Shown: positions 9,083-18,400 of the stretch, one piece after another | Numbering within the stretch: the first letter of the stretch is position 1 | Layout: each line of letters opens with the position of its first letter | Origin: Alcaligenaceae bacterium | GTDB taxonomy: Bacteria > Pseudomonadota > Gammaproteobacteria > Burkholderiales > Burkholderiaceae_B | Length of the DNA: 64,000 nt | NCBI GenBank assembly: GCA_013416435.1 | Contig: JACCEN010000011.1 | Span: 111,500 to 175,499, forward strand | Reading direction: 5' to 3' | Made by a program: the position numbers and the translations under genes | Notes under the pieces: model-generated | The model's database searches: none | The model's input: only the letters and a program-made list of their open reading frames with translations | What the model was told of the DNA's origin: nothing

Positions 9083-9943
9083 TCACAGCACCGACTGGAC
9101 GAACTCCGCCACTTTCCTGGTCAGGCCGGTCAGATCCTGCTGCAATGCTGCGAAATTCGCGCTTTTTTCGTAGGACTCCTCATCCATGTACAGGCTGCGA
9201 TTGACCTCGATCTGCAGGCTGTGCCGGTTTTCCCCGGGGCGGCCGATGCGCTCGATGAGCGCGACGCCCTTGAAAGGATCGTTGCGCGCCACGGTATAGC
9301 CCTGTTCGAGCAGATAGTCCTCGATGATGCCGATGAACGTGGGGTCGCAGGTGGTGCCGTCGCGGTCGCCCAGCACGAAGTCCGCCAGCGGCTTGTCCGT
9401 GTCGATTTCCAGCACTTCGTAGGAGTTGGCCGGCATGGAGTGCAGGTTCAGGTGCCAGACCACCCCGAAGCGTTCGTGGGCTGTTTCGATCTGTCTTTGC
9501 AAGGCATCGTGGTAGGGACGATGGTAGCTGCCGATACGGTTCTCGACTTCTCCCACCCAAAGCTTGCGATCGTAGATCGCCTGGTTGCGCGCGCGGCTCC
9601 AGACCAGGCCATGGCCGAGCCGCGATTTCTCGGTTGGATGCAGGTCCGTGGTCCACGGCTCGGCCAGGATATTCGGGTCGATGTCGTCTTCTTCGCGATT
9701 CGGATCGATATAGGTACGCGGGAAATTCGCGGCCAGCAGGGTGCCGCCCACGGACGGGATCGCTTGCCACAGTTCCTCGACATAGGTGTCCTCGCCCGAG
9801 CGCAGCACCGAGATCGGTATGGCGTACTGGAAATCAGCGGGGTAGATCACGCCGCTGTGCGGCGAATCGCAAACCAGCGGGATGGCGCTGGCTTTCGGAA
9901 GGGACAGGACATAAGGCTCGAACTCCGTGTCGGCGAATTTCAT
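9083..9943 (-). CDS. N-formylglutamate amidohydrolase family protein (HutG-like)
   Basis: 286-aa FGase-fold hydrolase: VCDSPHSGVIYPADF at the N-terminus, NFPRTYIDPNREEDDID, WHLNLHSMPANS and the late RHSLQIEVNRSLYMDE segment carry the metal and substrate residues of the family. HutG removes formate from N-formyl-L-glutamate in histidine breakdown, but no hut gene is in the window. The ATG at 9943 has GGAG eight bases upstream. It follows a peptide-type ABC operon in the same direction (89 nt gap), so it may hydrolyse an imported N-acylated amino acid or peptide. Confidence 0.88.
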   Translation of the reverse strand: MKFADTEFEPYVLSLPKASAIPLVCDSPHSGVIYPADFQYAIPISVLRSGEDTYVEELWQAIPSVGGTLLAANFPRTYIDPNREEDDIDPNILAEPWTTDLHPTEKSRLGHGLVWSRARNQAIYDRKLWVGEVENRIGSYHRPYHDALQRQIETAHERFGVVWHLNLHSMPANSYEVLEIDTDKPLADFVLGDRDGTTCDPTFIGIIEDYLLEQGYTVARNDPFKGVALIERIGRPGENRHSLQIEVNRSLYMDEESYEKSANFAALQQDLTGLTRKVAEFVQSVL

Positions 9944-10031
9944 GACGTCTCCAGAAAGGTTGAACTGCTTGGTGTCCAGTGCATGGGGTTCCGGGACTCT
10001 GACGGCCCTTTTCGCGGCGTCGCGCCGGCTG

Positions 10032-11093
10032 CTAGGTATCGTCAAGGTGGCAGGCGCTGAGATGCGGCTTGCCCGTGTCGATACCTTCAAGGCCTGCGGA
10101 CGCGCCGGATACCTTCGCCGCCGCGTCGAACCTCACCGGCTTTAGCATGGGGCGTTCCCGCGTGCAGCGCTCCATCACGAAAGGACAGCGCGGGTGAAAC
10201 GGACAGCCCGACGGCGGATTGAGCGGGGATGGGAGTTCGCCCTTGATCGTATCGAACTGGCGCCGGTCGGTGCGCAGCACCGGAAGTTCCTTGATCAGCG
10301 CCTGCGTATAGGGATGGCGCGCCCGGCTGAAGATGGTGTCCGTATCGGCGATCTCGACGATGCGGCCCAGGTACATGATGGCCACGCGATCAGAAAGATG
10401 GCTGACCACGCCAAGATTGTGGCTGATGAAGAAATACGTGAGCGAGTATTCCTTGCGCAACTGCATGAACAGATTCAGCACCTGCGCCTGGATGGATACA
10501 TCGAGCGCGGCCACGGCCTCGTCGCAGACGATGACGGAAGGCTTGACGGCAAGCGCTCGCGCCACGCCGATGCGCTGGCGCTGCCCGCCCGAGAACTGGT
10601 GCGGGTACCGGTAGCGGTATGACGGGTCGAGCCCCACCTTGCGCATGAGCTGCGACACATAGGCTTCCTTTTCGCCGCTCTTGATCATGCCGTGCACCAC
10701 CGGCCCTTCGCCGATGATGTCGATCACGCGCATGCGCGGGTTGAGCGACGAGTACGGATCCTGGAAGATCATCTGCACGCCGAGCTCGTACTCGCGCCGC
10801 GCATTGCCGCTTAACTGGGCCACCGGCCTGCCCCGGTAGCGGATCTCGCCCGCGCTGGGCGGCAGGATGCCGGTAAGCATGCGGCCCAAGGTCGACTTGC
10901 CGCAGCCGGACTCCCCGACGATGCCAATGACCTCGCCGGCCATGACGTCCAGGTCCACGCCGGCGACGGCCTGCACCGAGCGCGGCTTGACGCCGCCCTT
11001 CAGCGCCCCGCCCAGGCGCGACAAGAGATCCACGGGCTGGGAATAAACCCGCTGCACATTGCGCAAGCCAAGGATGACTTCCTGTCCGCTCAT
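10032..11093 (-). CDS. Dipeptide/oligopeptide ABC transporter ATP-binding protein (DppF/OppF type)
   Basis: 353-aa ATPase. Walker [10 protein letters not shown], signature [14 protein letters not shown], Walker [14 protein letters not shown], and a C-terminal oligopeptide/dipeptide extension with the [14 protein letters not shown] cluster that binds Fe-S or is structural in this family. The ATG overlaps the stop of the preceding DppD-type gene by 4 nt (ATGA), showing tight coupling. Fifth gene of the SBP-B-C-D-F operon. DEA replaces the usual DEP at Walker B, a common variant in DppF. Confidence 0.95.
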   Translation of the reverse strand: MSGQEVILGLRNVQRVYSQPVDLLSRLGGALKGGVKPRSVQAVAGVDLDVMAGEVIGIVGESGCGKSTLGRMLTGILPPSAGEIRYRGRPVAQLSGNARREYELGVQMIFQDPYSSLNPRMRVIDIIGEGPVVHGMIKSGEKEAYVSQLMRKVGLDPSYRYRYPHQFSGGQRQRIGVARALAVKPSVIVCDEAVAALDVSIQAQVLNLFMQLRKEYSLTYFFISHNLGVVSHLSDRVAIMYLGRIVEIADTDTIFSRARHPYTQALIKELPVLRTDRRQFDTIKGELPSPLNPPSGCPFHPRCPFVMERCTRERPMLKPVRFDAAAKVSGASAGLEGIDTGKPHLSACHLDDT

Positions 11094-12115
11094 GCCTGCA
11101 CCCCCTGGTGCCAACAGGCGGCCCAATGGCCGGGGCCGACCTGCTCGAAGGGAGGATCCTGCACGCACGAACTGCTGGCGCGATAGCACCTTGCCCGGAA
11201 GGGGCAGCCTTGGGGAAGATTCAGCAAAGACGGTGTGGAGCCGGGAATCTGGAACAGCTCTTTGCCGCGGGTATGTATCGAGGGAATCGAGGATATCAGC
11301 CCATGCGTGTAAGGGTGGCGCGCCCCGCCCACGATCTCCGGAGTCGCCGCGGTTTCGACGATGCGGCCCGCATACATGACGGCCAGGCGGTCGGCCAGCC
11401 CGGAAACGATGGCCAGGTCATGCGTGATCCAGATCAGCGCCGTGCCCGACTCGCGGCAGAGCTTCTGTACTTCGAACAGAATCTGCCCCTGTATCGTGAC
11501 GTCGAGCGCCGTCGTGGGCTCGTCGGCAATGATGAGCTTGGGCGAGTTCAGCAGAGCGATGGCGATCGCGATGCGCTGCCGCATTCCGCCCGACAGGTGG
11601 TGCGGATACACCTGCAGCCGCTCTTCCGGCGAAGGGATGCCGACCTTGACGAGGACCTCGATGGCGCGATCGCGTGCCGCCTTGCGCGTAACCTTGTCAT
11701 GCGCCAGCACGGCTTCGATCATCTGCGTATCCACCCGCAAGGTGGGATTGAGCGTCATCATCGGATCCTGGAAGATCATGGCCATGTCCTTCCCGCGCAG
11801 CTGGCGGTACTGCTCGGGCGAAAGCGCCAGCAGGTCGCGGCCATTGAAGACCATGCGTTCGGACCTGACCTTGCCGGGCGCATCGACCAGGCCCATGAGC
11901 GAAAAGCCGGTGATGCTCTTGCCCGAGCCGGACTCGCCCACCAGACCCAGGATCTCGCCCTCGCGCAATTGCAGCGATACGCCGTCCACCGCCTTCACGA
12001 TGCCATCCCGCGTGTGGAACCATGTACGCAAGCCCTGAACGTCGAGCAGCAGACCGGCAGCAGGCGCATGGCCGGCAGCGGCTTGGGTCTGGCGGGGAAC
12101 GGCGAGGTCATGCAT
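11090..12115 (-). CDS. Dipeptide/oligopeptide ABC transporter ATP-binding protein (DppD/OppD type)
   Basis: 341 aa. Walker A GESGSGKSITGFSL, signature LSGGMRQRIAIAIAL, Walker B LIIADEPTTALDV, and the C-terminal peptide-transporter extension with CPFRARC. A 25-residue Ala-rich leader precedes the first ABC strand. Starts 15 nt after the permease gene; stop overlaps the next ATG. With the DppF-type ATPase it makes the heterodimeric motor. Confidence 0.95.
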   Translation of the reverse strand: MHDLAVPRQTQAAAGHAPAAGLLLDVQGLRTWFHTRDGIVKAVDGVSLQLREGEILGLVGESGSGKSITGFSLMGLVDAPGKVRSERMVFNGRDLLALSPEQYRQLRGKDMAMIFQDPMMTLNPTLRVDTQMIEAVLAHDKVTRKAARDRAIEVLVKVGIPSPEERLQVYPHHLSGGMRQRIAIAIALLNSPKLIIADEPTTALDVTIQGQILFEVQKLCRESGTALIWITHDLAIVSGLADRLAVMYAGRIVETAATPEIVGGARHPYTHGLISSIPSIHTRGKELFQIPGSTPSLLNLPQGCPFRARCYRASSSCVQDPPFEQVGPGHWAACWHQGVQA

Positions 12116-12130
12116 GGTTCGTCCTGGGGC

Positions 12131-13066
12131 CTAGATCTCGTTGCGCGGATTGAGGATATCGCGCAAGTGATCGCCCACCAGATTGATGGCGATCACGATC
12201 AGCGCGAGGGCGATGCCGGGGAAGAAGGAAATCCAGTAATTGCCCGACAGCAAAAATTCAAAACCATTGGAAATGAGCATGCCCAGGGATGGCTCGGTCA
12301 CCGGCACGCCCACACCCAGGAAGGAAAGAGTGGCCTCGAGCGCGATGGCGTGCGCGAGGTCTATGGTCGCAATGACCATGAGCGGCGGGATACAGTTGGG
12401 AAAGACATGCCGCCACAGAATGCGATGCCAGGACAGCGACATGCAGCGCGCCGCCTCGACGTATTCCTTGTTGCGCTCGACAATGGCAGCCCCGCGCGCC
12501 GCCCGGGCGAAGTAAGCCCACTGCACCGCGATCAGCGCGTAAATGACCTTGTCCACCCCTTTGCCGAGCATTGCGAGCAGGATGAGCGCCAGGAGGATGG
12601 AGGGAAACGACAGCTGGATGTCGACGATGCGCATCAGGATGGCGTCAATGCGCCCGCCGAAATACGCCGCGGTCAGGCCGGCCGCCGCGCCGATCAGGAA
12701 TGCCACGATGACCGAGACGAAACCCACGAACAGGCTGGTGCGCAAGCCGTACAGAATGGCCGAGAGCACGTCGCGCGCCTGGCCGTCGGTGCCCAGCCAG
12801 TATGTGAGCGTGCCGTCGAAATTCTTGCTGCCCGGCGGCATCTTGGAATCCATGATGTCCAGCGAGCCGATGTCATAGGGATTTTGCGGCGAAATCCACG
12901 GTGCGAGAACCGCCAGCAGGATGAAGCCCAGCAGCATGACAAGCCCGATCACCGCGATCTTGTTGGAAAAGAACTGGGCGATGAAGACACGCAGCAGGCT
13001 TTCGTGTTCCGGAACCGGAATCGCGGTATCGGGTACGGCCGGCGCCAGCGGCTTGCGCAATTCCAT
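12131..13066 (-). CDS. Dipeptide-type ABC transporter permease (DppC)
   Basis: 311 aa. N-terminal OppC extension, TM1 near residues 35-60 (VIGLVMLLGFILLAVLAPW), then five further spans and the BPD_transp_1 loop EYVEAARCMSLSWHRILWRHVFPN that contacts the ATPase. The ATG at 13066 overlaps the preceding permease stop by one base (TGATG), which selects this start over a long upstream extension. Confidence 0.94.
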   Translation of the reverse strand: MELRKPLAPAVPDTAIPVPEHESLLRVFIAQFFSNKIAVIGLVMLLGFILLAVLAPWISPQNPYDIGSLDIMDSKMPPGSKNFDGTLTYWLGTDGQARDVLSAILYGLRTSLFVGFVSVIVAFLIGAAAGLTAAYFGGRIDAILMRIVDIQLSFPSILLALILLAMLGKGVDKVIYALIAVQWAYFARAARGAAIVERNKEYVEAARCMSLSWHRILWRHVFPNCIPPLMVIATIDLAHAIALEATLSFLGVGVPVTEPSLGMLISNGFEFLLSGNYWISFFPGIALALIVIAINLVGDHLRDILNPRNEI

Positions 13067-14037
13067 CAGGCGGCTCCCAGGCGCACGCGCGGGTCGAGTA
13101 TGGTGTAGGCGATGTCGACCACCAGGTTGAGCATGGCCAGGAACACCACGGTCAGCATCAAGTAAGCCACCACCACGGGGCGGTCCAGGGTGATGATGGA
13201 ATCGATCAGCAGCTTGCCCATGCCGGGCCATGAAAACACCGTTTCCGTTACCACGGCAAAGGCGAACACCTGGCCGTATTCCAGGCCGCCGATGGTCACG
13301 ATGGGAATCATGATGTTCTTCAGCAGATGCACGCCCAGCACTCTTTTTTCGCGCAGGCCCTTGGCGCGGGCGAACTTGATGTAGTCCTGGGGCAGGCATT
13401 CGCGCGTTGCGGCGCGGGTCACGCGTATGATGAGCGCGCATTTGGCCACGGCAATGGTGCTGGCCGGCAGGATGAGGCTTTTCAGGCCCTCCCAGTTGAA
13501 GATGCTGAGCTGTATGGGCCCGAAGGATTCGACCGGCCCGCGCCCGCCCGCGGGCATCCAGCCCAGCATCACTGCGAACAGCATGATCAGCATCAAGCCG
13601 ACCCAGAAGTTGGGCAGCGAGAAGCCCAGCACGGAACCCGACATGATGCCGCGCGCCGCCAGGCTACGCGGCCGCAGCCCGGCATAGATGCCCAGCGGCA
13701 CCCCGATCAGGACGGACAGCAGCATGGCCAGCGTGGCCAGTTCGAGCGTGGCCGGCATGCGTTCCAGGATCAGCATCATGGCCGATTCGCCGTTCAGGAA
13801 GCTTTTGCCGAAGTCCAGCTGGATGGCCTTGGACATGAAGATGGCGTATTGCTTCCATAGCGGCAGATTGAGCCCCAGGGTTTCGCGTATGGCCTCGCGC
13901 TCCAGGTCGCTTGCCTCGGGGCTGGCCAGCATCAGCACCGGGTCGCCGATGACGTACAAGCCGGCGAACACCAGTGCTGACATGACCAGCACGACGACAA
14001 ACGTTTGCAGCAGACGGCGAACGATGGTCGATAGCAC
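13066..14037 (-). CDS. Dipeptide-type ABC transporter permease (DppB)
   Basis: 323 aa, six membrane spans, with OppB N-terminal span (RRLLQTFVVVLVMSALVF) and the EAA-like loop DYIKFARAKGLREKRVLGVHLLKN. Follows the substrate-binding gene by 15 nt. Together with DppC it forms the channel. Confidence 0.95.
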   Translation of the reverse strand: MLSTIVRRLLQTFVVVLVMSALVFAGLYVIGDPVLMLASPEASDLEREAIRETLGLNLPLWKQYAIFMSKAIQLDFGKSFLNGESAMMLILERMPATLELATLAMLLSVLIGVPLGIYAGLRPRSLAARGIMSGSVLGFSLPNFWVGLMLIMLFAVMLGWMPAGGRGPVESFGPIQLSIFNWEGLKSLILPASTIAVAKCALIIRVTRAATRECLPQDYIKFARAKGLREKRVLGVHLLKNIMIPIVTIGGLEYGQVFAFAVVTETVFSWPGMGKLLIDSIITLDRPVVVAYLMLTVVFLAMLNLVVDIAYTILDPRVRLGAA

Positions 14038-14052
14038 CGCGCGCGCGTCCCG

Positions 14053-15636
14053 CTACTTGGCCACCGTCATGTACTGGGCAAGCGTCATCTGGTCGGCGCG
14101 GCCACCGTAGCGGACGTCCTTCTTCATGGCCCAGACGGAGAGCTCGAACTGCAGGGGCAGCAGCGCGTAGTCTTCCATGGCCATGTCGCCGGCTTTTTTC
14201 AGGAGTTCGGCGCGCTTGGCGTCGTCGAGCGTCTTGGAGGCCTCGAGCACCAGATTGTCGACTTCCGGATTGGTGTATTTGCTCCAGTTGGTGGTGCCGA
14301 CGCCGCGCGCCGGGTCCTTGGTGACGACGAGCGATGTCATGGGATTGAGCATTTCGCCCGAACTGGCCGCCCACCCCGCCAGGTAGGTGCTGAACGCAAA
14401 GGCATTGCGCTGCTTGAAGAATACCGACGGCGCCATGGTGTCGACCGTGGTCTTGACGCCGATGCGCGCCCACATGGAGGCCACGACCTGCGCGATGCGC
14501 TTGTCGTTCGTATAGCGGCCGTCGGGGGAGCCCAGCGACAGGGTGAAGCCGTTGGGGTAGCCCGCCTCGGCCAATAGCTTCTTGGCCTTCTCGGCGTCGG
14601 CCGCCGCGACCTTGGAATGCTTTTCAGACGTGCCGAAGGCCGGATAGGCCAGCAGGTTGGCCGCGGGCAGGCCTACCCCGTCCATCACGCGTTCGACGAT
14701 CGCCTTGCGGTCGATGGCCAGGGACAGGGCCTCGCGCACCCGCCGGTCGGTCAGCGGATTCTTGCCGTCGGTGCCTTCCATGCCGGGAGGCGGTTCCTTG
14801 CCCTGGTTCAAGGCGAGGTAGATCACCCGCACGGACGGCGTTTCCTGTACGTACAGGTTCTTGTCCTTCTTGAGCTTGGGAAGGTCGTCGGTGGGGGGAT
14901 CTTCGATCACGTCGACGTCGCCGGCCAGCAGCGCGGCGACCCGGGCGGCCGAGTTGGTGATGGGACGATACGTCACCTTGTTCCAGTCGGGCTTGTCGCC
15001 CCAGTAGTGTTCATTGCGATCGAGGACGATTTCGGCGCCGCGTTTCCAGGAGACGAACTTGTAGGGGCCGGTGCCGACCAGGCCGTCGCCGCGGTTGAGT
15101 TCGACCGTGGTCTTGCCTTCGGGGGCCGGGCCGGATGCCGCCTTCTTGGACATGATGGGCACCATGGACAAGTTCGCCAGCAGGACCGGCGACGGACCCT
15201 TGGTGGTGATCTTGACCGTATGCGGATCGAGCGCTTCGACCTTGTCGACCGTGCTGAGATACAGCGCGTAGGACGAGGGGCTGTTGGGCACCTTGGGCAC
15301 GCGATCGTAGGTAAACAGGACGTCGTCGGCCGTGAAGGGAGAGCCGTCGGAGAACTTGACGTTCTGGCGCAGCTTGAAGGTCCAGACGTTGCCGTCGGCC
15401 GTCCAGGACTCGGCCAATGAAGGAACGGGATTGGCATTGCCGTCGGTGCGCACCAGGGGATCGAAAATGGTTTCCGACAGCTGCGTATTGGGGGTGAGCG
15501 AGTGGAACTGCGGATCCATGGAACTGGGTTCGGAACGCAGCGCAATGGTGAGATCGCGGGCCTGGACCAAGCCTGACACAGTCAGGAAACTGACCGCGAG
15601 CGCGGACAGGAGAACGGTTTTGCGTATCAACTTCAT
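14053..15636 (-). CDS. ABC transporter substrate-binding protein, family 5 (peptide type)
   Basis: 527-aa periplasmic SBP_bac_5 protein. Signal peptide residues 1-28 (LSALAVSFLTVSGLVQA), then RDLTIALRSEPSSMDPQFHS and the domain landmarks NVKFSDGSPFTADDVLFTYDR and LSLAIDRKAIVERV. First gene of the operon, so it defines specificity, but family 5 proteins bind dipeptides, glutathione, nickel, sugars or opines, and the ligand cannot be read from sequence. The ATG at 15636 is chosen for the correct signal peptide. Confidence 0.93.
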   Translation of the reverse strand: MKLIRKTVLLSALAVSFLTVSGLVQARDLTIALRSEPSSMDPQFHSLTPNTQLSETIFDPLVRTDGNANPVPSLAESWTADGNVWTFKLRQNVKFSDGSPFTADDVLFTYDRVPKVPNSPSSYALYLSTVDKVEALDPHTVKITTKGPSPVLLANLSMVPIMSKKAASGPAPEGKTTVELNRGDGLVGTGPYKFVSWKRGAEIVLDRNEHYWGDKPDWNKVTYRPITNSAARVAALLAGDVDVIEDPPTDDLPKLKKDKNLYVQETPSVRVIYLALNQGKEPPPGMEGTDGKNPLTDRRVREALSLAIDRKAIVERVMDGVGLPAANLLAYPAFGTSEKHSKVAAADAEKAKKLLAEAGYPNGFTLSLGSPDGRYTNDKRIAQVVASMWARIGVKTTVDTMAPSVFFKQRNAFAFSTYLAGWAASSGEMLNPMTSLVVTKDPARGVGTTNWSKYTNPEVDNLVLEASKTLDDAKRAELLKKAGDMAMEDYALLPLQFELSVWAMKKDVRYGGRADQMTLAQYMTVAK

Positions 15637-15706
15637 GGTTATGCTGCCCCTTTTTAGGAGTAAGTTAAACGGGTGACGCAATAACACTGCAGCGGCAAAA
15701 AGAAAT

Positions 15707-15734
15707 CGCTCCATGCCTTTTTGGACATGGAGCG
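15707..15734 (-). terminator. Probable Rho-independent terminator of nirK
   Basis: Perfect 9-bp stem CGCTCCATG/CATGGAGCG around a 10-nt loop. Read on the minus strand it is followed by ATTTCTTTTT, and it lies 59 nt after the nirK stop codon. Confidence 0.65.
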
Positions 15735-15792
15735 AGTGTAGCCAGCTAAGTTGTTTTCAAAGATCGGTATTTTCCCGATGCAAGGTTACTAC

Positions 15793-17268
15793 CTATCTCA
15801 CGGTGCTGAGCATGTACTCGACAGCCGCCTTCAGGGTCGCGTCGTCGGCCGTCGTGGCTCCCCGGGGAGGCATGGCGCCCTTGCCCTTGATGGCCACTTC
15901 CATCATGGCGTCCATGCCCCGGGCGATCAGCGGGTCCCAGGCCTTCTTGTCGCCCAGCTTGGGCGCGTTGGCCACGCCGGTCGTGTGGCAGGCCACGCAA
16001 GCCGACTTGTACAGCTTCTCGCCGCTGGGGTGGACCGCCGCCTTGGCGGTCGCCTTCGCCTCGTCCTTGGCCGCAGCCTTGGCGGGTGTCGCTGCCGCGA
16101 CCTTCTTGGCGGGAGCCGCCGCGGTCTTGGCCGGCGCCACCAGGTGCTTGGTCTTGGCCGCGTTGTCCGCCGCAAGCTTCGCGTTGTCGGGCGAGACCGG
16201 ACCGGCTGCCTTGATCTGCTTCATCAAGTCGTCGTTCCATTTGCCCTCGACCACGAAGTGGCCGGCGGCGCCCAGCTCGAAGGCCTCGATCAGGTTGTGG
16301 TTGACGTAGGCGTACACACCTGGCTGCTTGAAGGTGTACAGCGCTGCGCCGGCCGACCCGCCGCGGATGAACCAGGTTTCAAGATCCTTCTCGGGCGGGT
16401 TGTTGAACTTACCCGTTTCCCAGACCCAGTCGCCGTGGCCGCCGATCAAGTGGGGGCGCGTGTCGCGGTTGGCTTGCGAGTGGATCATCAGCACCGTCTC
16501 GCCGACCTTGGCTTTCAGCGCGCCTTCGCCCGTCAGAGCGCCGACCTTGCCGTTGAACACGACGTGCGTAGGCGTCAGCTTGCGCATGACTTCCACCGTG
16601 TCGGCGTAGCTTTCCGCCAGCGACGCGTAGTCCTTGTACTTGCCGTCTTCATCCTTCGGAATGTAAAGGTCGAACTCGCCTATGGTGTAGGCAACGTCGT
16701 ACTTCAGCTCTTTTCCTTCCGGATCCTTCAAGCCTTCGCGGGGCAGGACCATCATCGTGCCGCTCATGCCCGCCACCACGTGCCAGGGGACCATGCCTTC
16801 GGGCGCGCAGTGATAAACGAACACGCCCGCGCGATCGGCCTTGAAGCGCATCGTGGCCTGCTCGCCCGGATGCACGTCGGTCAGTTTTGCGCCGCCCAGC
16901 GCGCCGGTTGCCGAGTGGAAGTCGACGTTGTGCGGCATGGCATTGGTCGACGGGTTGACCAGGGTGATTTCAAGGTAGTCGCCTTCATGCACCACTATGG
17001 TCGGACCCGGCATGGAGCCATTGAACGTCATGGCTTGCATCGTCGTTCCCTTGTCGTCGATGACAATCTTCTTTTCTTCTATCGTCATGGTGACTTCGAC
17101 GACCTTGGGACCCGAGCTGGCTTTTTGTTCGTGCTTGTGCACCATGGGGGGTGTGACCAGATCGACCTTGACGCGATCCAGCTTGTCCGCAGTGTCGGCC
17201 ATTACGGGAACGCCCGCCATCAGCGCGGTCATCACAGCGGCGAAAAGGGTGGGACGGAACGCTTTCAT
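15793..17268 (-). CDS. nirK: Copper-containing nitrite reductase with C-terminal cytochrome c domain (NirK)
   Basis: 491 aa, exported (signal peptide about 1-25). Two cupredoxin domains follow: the type 1 copper set lies in [21 protein letters not shown] and the type 2 His ligands in [12 protein letters not shown] and later HLIGGHGDW and [14 protein letters not shown]. After residue about 375 comes an Ala/Lys/Pro linker and a cytochrome c domain with the heme motif CVACH and a later Met (GAMPPRG). The fused cytochrome probably delivers electrons directly to the copper site for NO2- to NO reduction in the periplasm. The ATG at 17268 has GGAG six bases before it. Confidence 0.97.
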   Translation of the reverse strand: MKAFRPTLFAAVMTALMAGVPVMADTADKLDRVKVDLVTPPMVHKHEQKASSGPKVVEVTMTIEEKKIVIDDKGTTMQAMTFNGSMPGPTIVVHEGDYLEITLVNPSTNAMPHNVDFHSATGALGGAKLTDVHPGEQATMRFKADRAGVFVYHCAPEGMVPWHVVAGMSGTMMVLPREGLKDPEGKELKYDVAYTIGEFDLYIPKDEDGKYKDYASLAESYADTVEVMRKLTPTHVVFNGKVGALTGEGALKAKVGETVLMIHSQANRDTRPHLIGGHGDWVWETGKFNNPPEKDLETWFIRGGSAGAALYTFKQPGVYAYVNHNLIEAFELGAAGHFVVEGKWNDDLMKQIKAAGPVSPDNAKLAADNAAKTKHLVAPAKTAAAPAKKVAAATPAKAAAKDEAKATAKAAVHPSGEKLYKSACVACHTTGVANAPKLGDKKAWDPLIARGMDAMMEVAIKGKGAMPPRGATTADDATLKAAVEYMLSTVR

Positions 17269-17490
17269 TTGCAACTCCCTTCTTCATTTACGTTGTCAAT
17301 TTCAACAACTCCATTTGACTCCTGCGGGGGTTGCGCTTCTTTGCTGCAGAACAAACTTCTCGACACATTTTTCCGGGTTTACCCCTATTCTTGATGCAGA
17401 TTGGGTCGACTGTTGTTTTTCTTGTCGCCGGGTCGTGCGAAAGCGGGGGTGATAGAATCGAAAGTCCTGGATCCTTGCGTGGACAACCCA

Positions 17491-18234
17491 ATGAGCTCTC
17501 TCCTGAACCGCTCGCTCATCAAGAATCTCGATCTGTTCCGTTCGCTGTCCGAAGCCGAACTGGACCAGGCCCTGGAAAGCGCGCAATCGATCCTGCTTCA
17601 GGAAGGCGCCAAAGTGTTCGCGCAGGGCGAAGAAGCCGACCGCTTTTTCGTGCTGCTGCACGGGCACCTGAAAGTCGTCCAGGTCACGCCCGACGGCGAA
17701 CAGGTCACCGTGCGCTACGTCAGCCCCGGCGAGGTCTTCGGCATTGCACGCGCCATGCGGCGCAGCCACTATCCCGCCACCACGCTGGCGGTCCAGGAAA
17801 GCATCGTGCTGGCCTGGCCGTCGTCCGAATGGGACCAGTTCATCGCGGGCAATCCCCAGTTCGCCTTCAACGCGCTCCAGACCGTGGGCCAGCGCCTTCA
17901 GGACGCCCACTCGCGCATCCGCGAACTGTCCACCGAAGAAGTCGAACAGCGCGTCGCGCGCGCCATCCTGCGGCTGGTCGACCAGTCCGGCGCCAAGACC
18001 AGCGAAGGGATAGAAATCAGCTTCCCCATCACACGGCAAGACATCGCCGAAATGACCGGCACCACCTTGCATACCGTCAGCCGCCTCCTCAGCCAATGGA
18101 AAGACCGCGGCCTCGTCAACAGCGGCCGCAAACGCATCACCGTCTGCTCCCTGGACGAGCTCATCCGCCTCGCCGAAGGGCAGCATGTCGGAACCGGGCT
18201 GGGGTCAGACCCCGTACGGGGTCTGACCCCCTGA
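17491..18234 (+). CDS. CRP/FNR-family regulator, DNR/NNR-like
   Basis: 247 aa: cyclic-nucleotide-type beta-roll (residues 20-130), dimer helix, and C-terminal HTH ITRQDIAEMTGTTLHTVSRLLSQWKDRG. It lacks the N-terminal cysteine cluster of FNR, so it is not an Fe-S oxygen sensor; with divergent nirK and nearby nirV it is best read as a nitric-oxide/nitrite-type (DNR/NNR) activator. The start at 17491 is the first ATG consistent with the family. The last ten residues GSDPVRGLTP are translated palindrome, beyond the normal end of the domain. Confidence 0.88.
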   Translation: MSSLLNRSLIKNLDLFRSLSEAELDQALESAQSILLQEGAKVFAQGEEADRFFVLLHGHLKVVQVTPDGEQVTVRYVSPGEVFGIARAMRRSHYPATTLAVQESIVLAWPSSEWDQFIAGNPQFAFNALQTVGQRLQDAHSRIRELSTEEVEQRVARAILRLVDQSGAKTSEGIEISFPITRQDIAEMTGTTLHTVSRLLSQWKDRGLVNSGRKRITVCSLDELIRLAEGQHVGTGLGSDPVRGLTP

Positions 18235-18400
18235 AAGTTGCGCTGGGGTCTTCAGGGGTCAGACCCCATGCGGGGTCTGACCCCGAATCTCTGCGTCTGG
18301 GGTCGGACCCCGCATGGGGTCCGACCCCTTATCAACCAATGCCCAGTTTCTCGCGCAAGGAGCCGGTTCCGGGGTCGGACCCCGTACGGGGTCCGACCCC
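18201..18400. repeat. Palindromic element cluster (4 units, overlapping two gene ends)
   Basis: Units at 18201-18230 (GTAC spacer), 18255-18284 (ATGC), 18299-18328 (variant GGGGTCGGACCCC arms) and 18370-18400 (same variant, GTAC). The first encodes the tail of the regulator gene, and the last lies inside the nirV-like reading frame. Confidence 0.92.

Noticed and set aside
11108..13108. 666-aa open frame opposite the ABC transporter genes
   Set aside because: Spans three real, motif-bearing genes on the opposite strand; composition is typical of antisense GC-rich frames.
15751..17394. 547-aa open frame opposite nirK
   Set aside because: Shadow of nirK on the other strand; His/Arg/Gly-rich translation without domain features.
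17300..17404. Possible FNR/DNR boxes in the nirK/regulator spacer (TTGTCAATTTCAA at about 17294 and TTGATGCAGATTGG at 17391)
   Set aside because: The first is one base short of the 14-bp spacing and the second matches in only one half, so neither is listed as a site.
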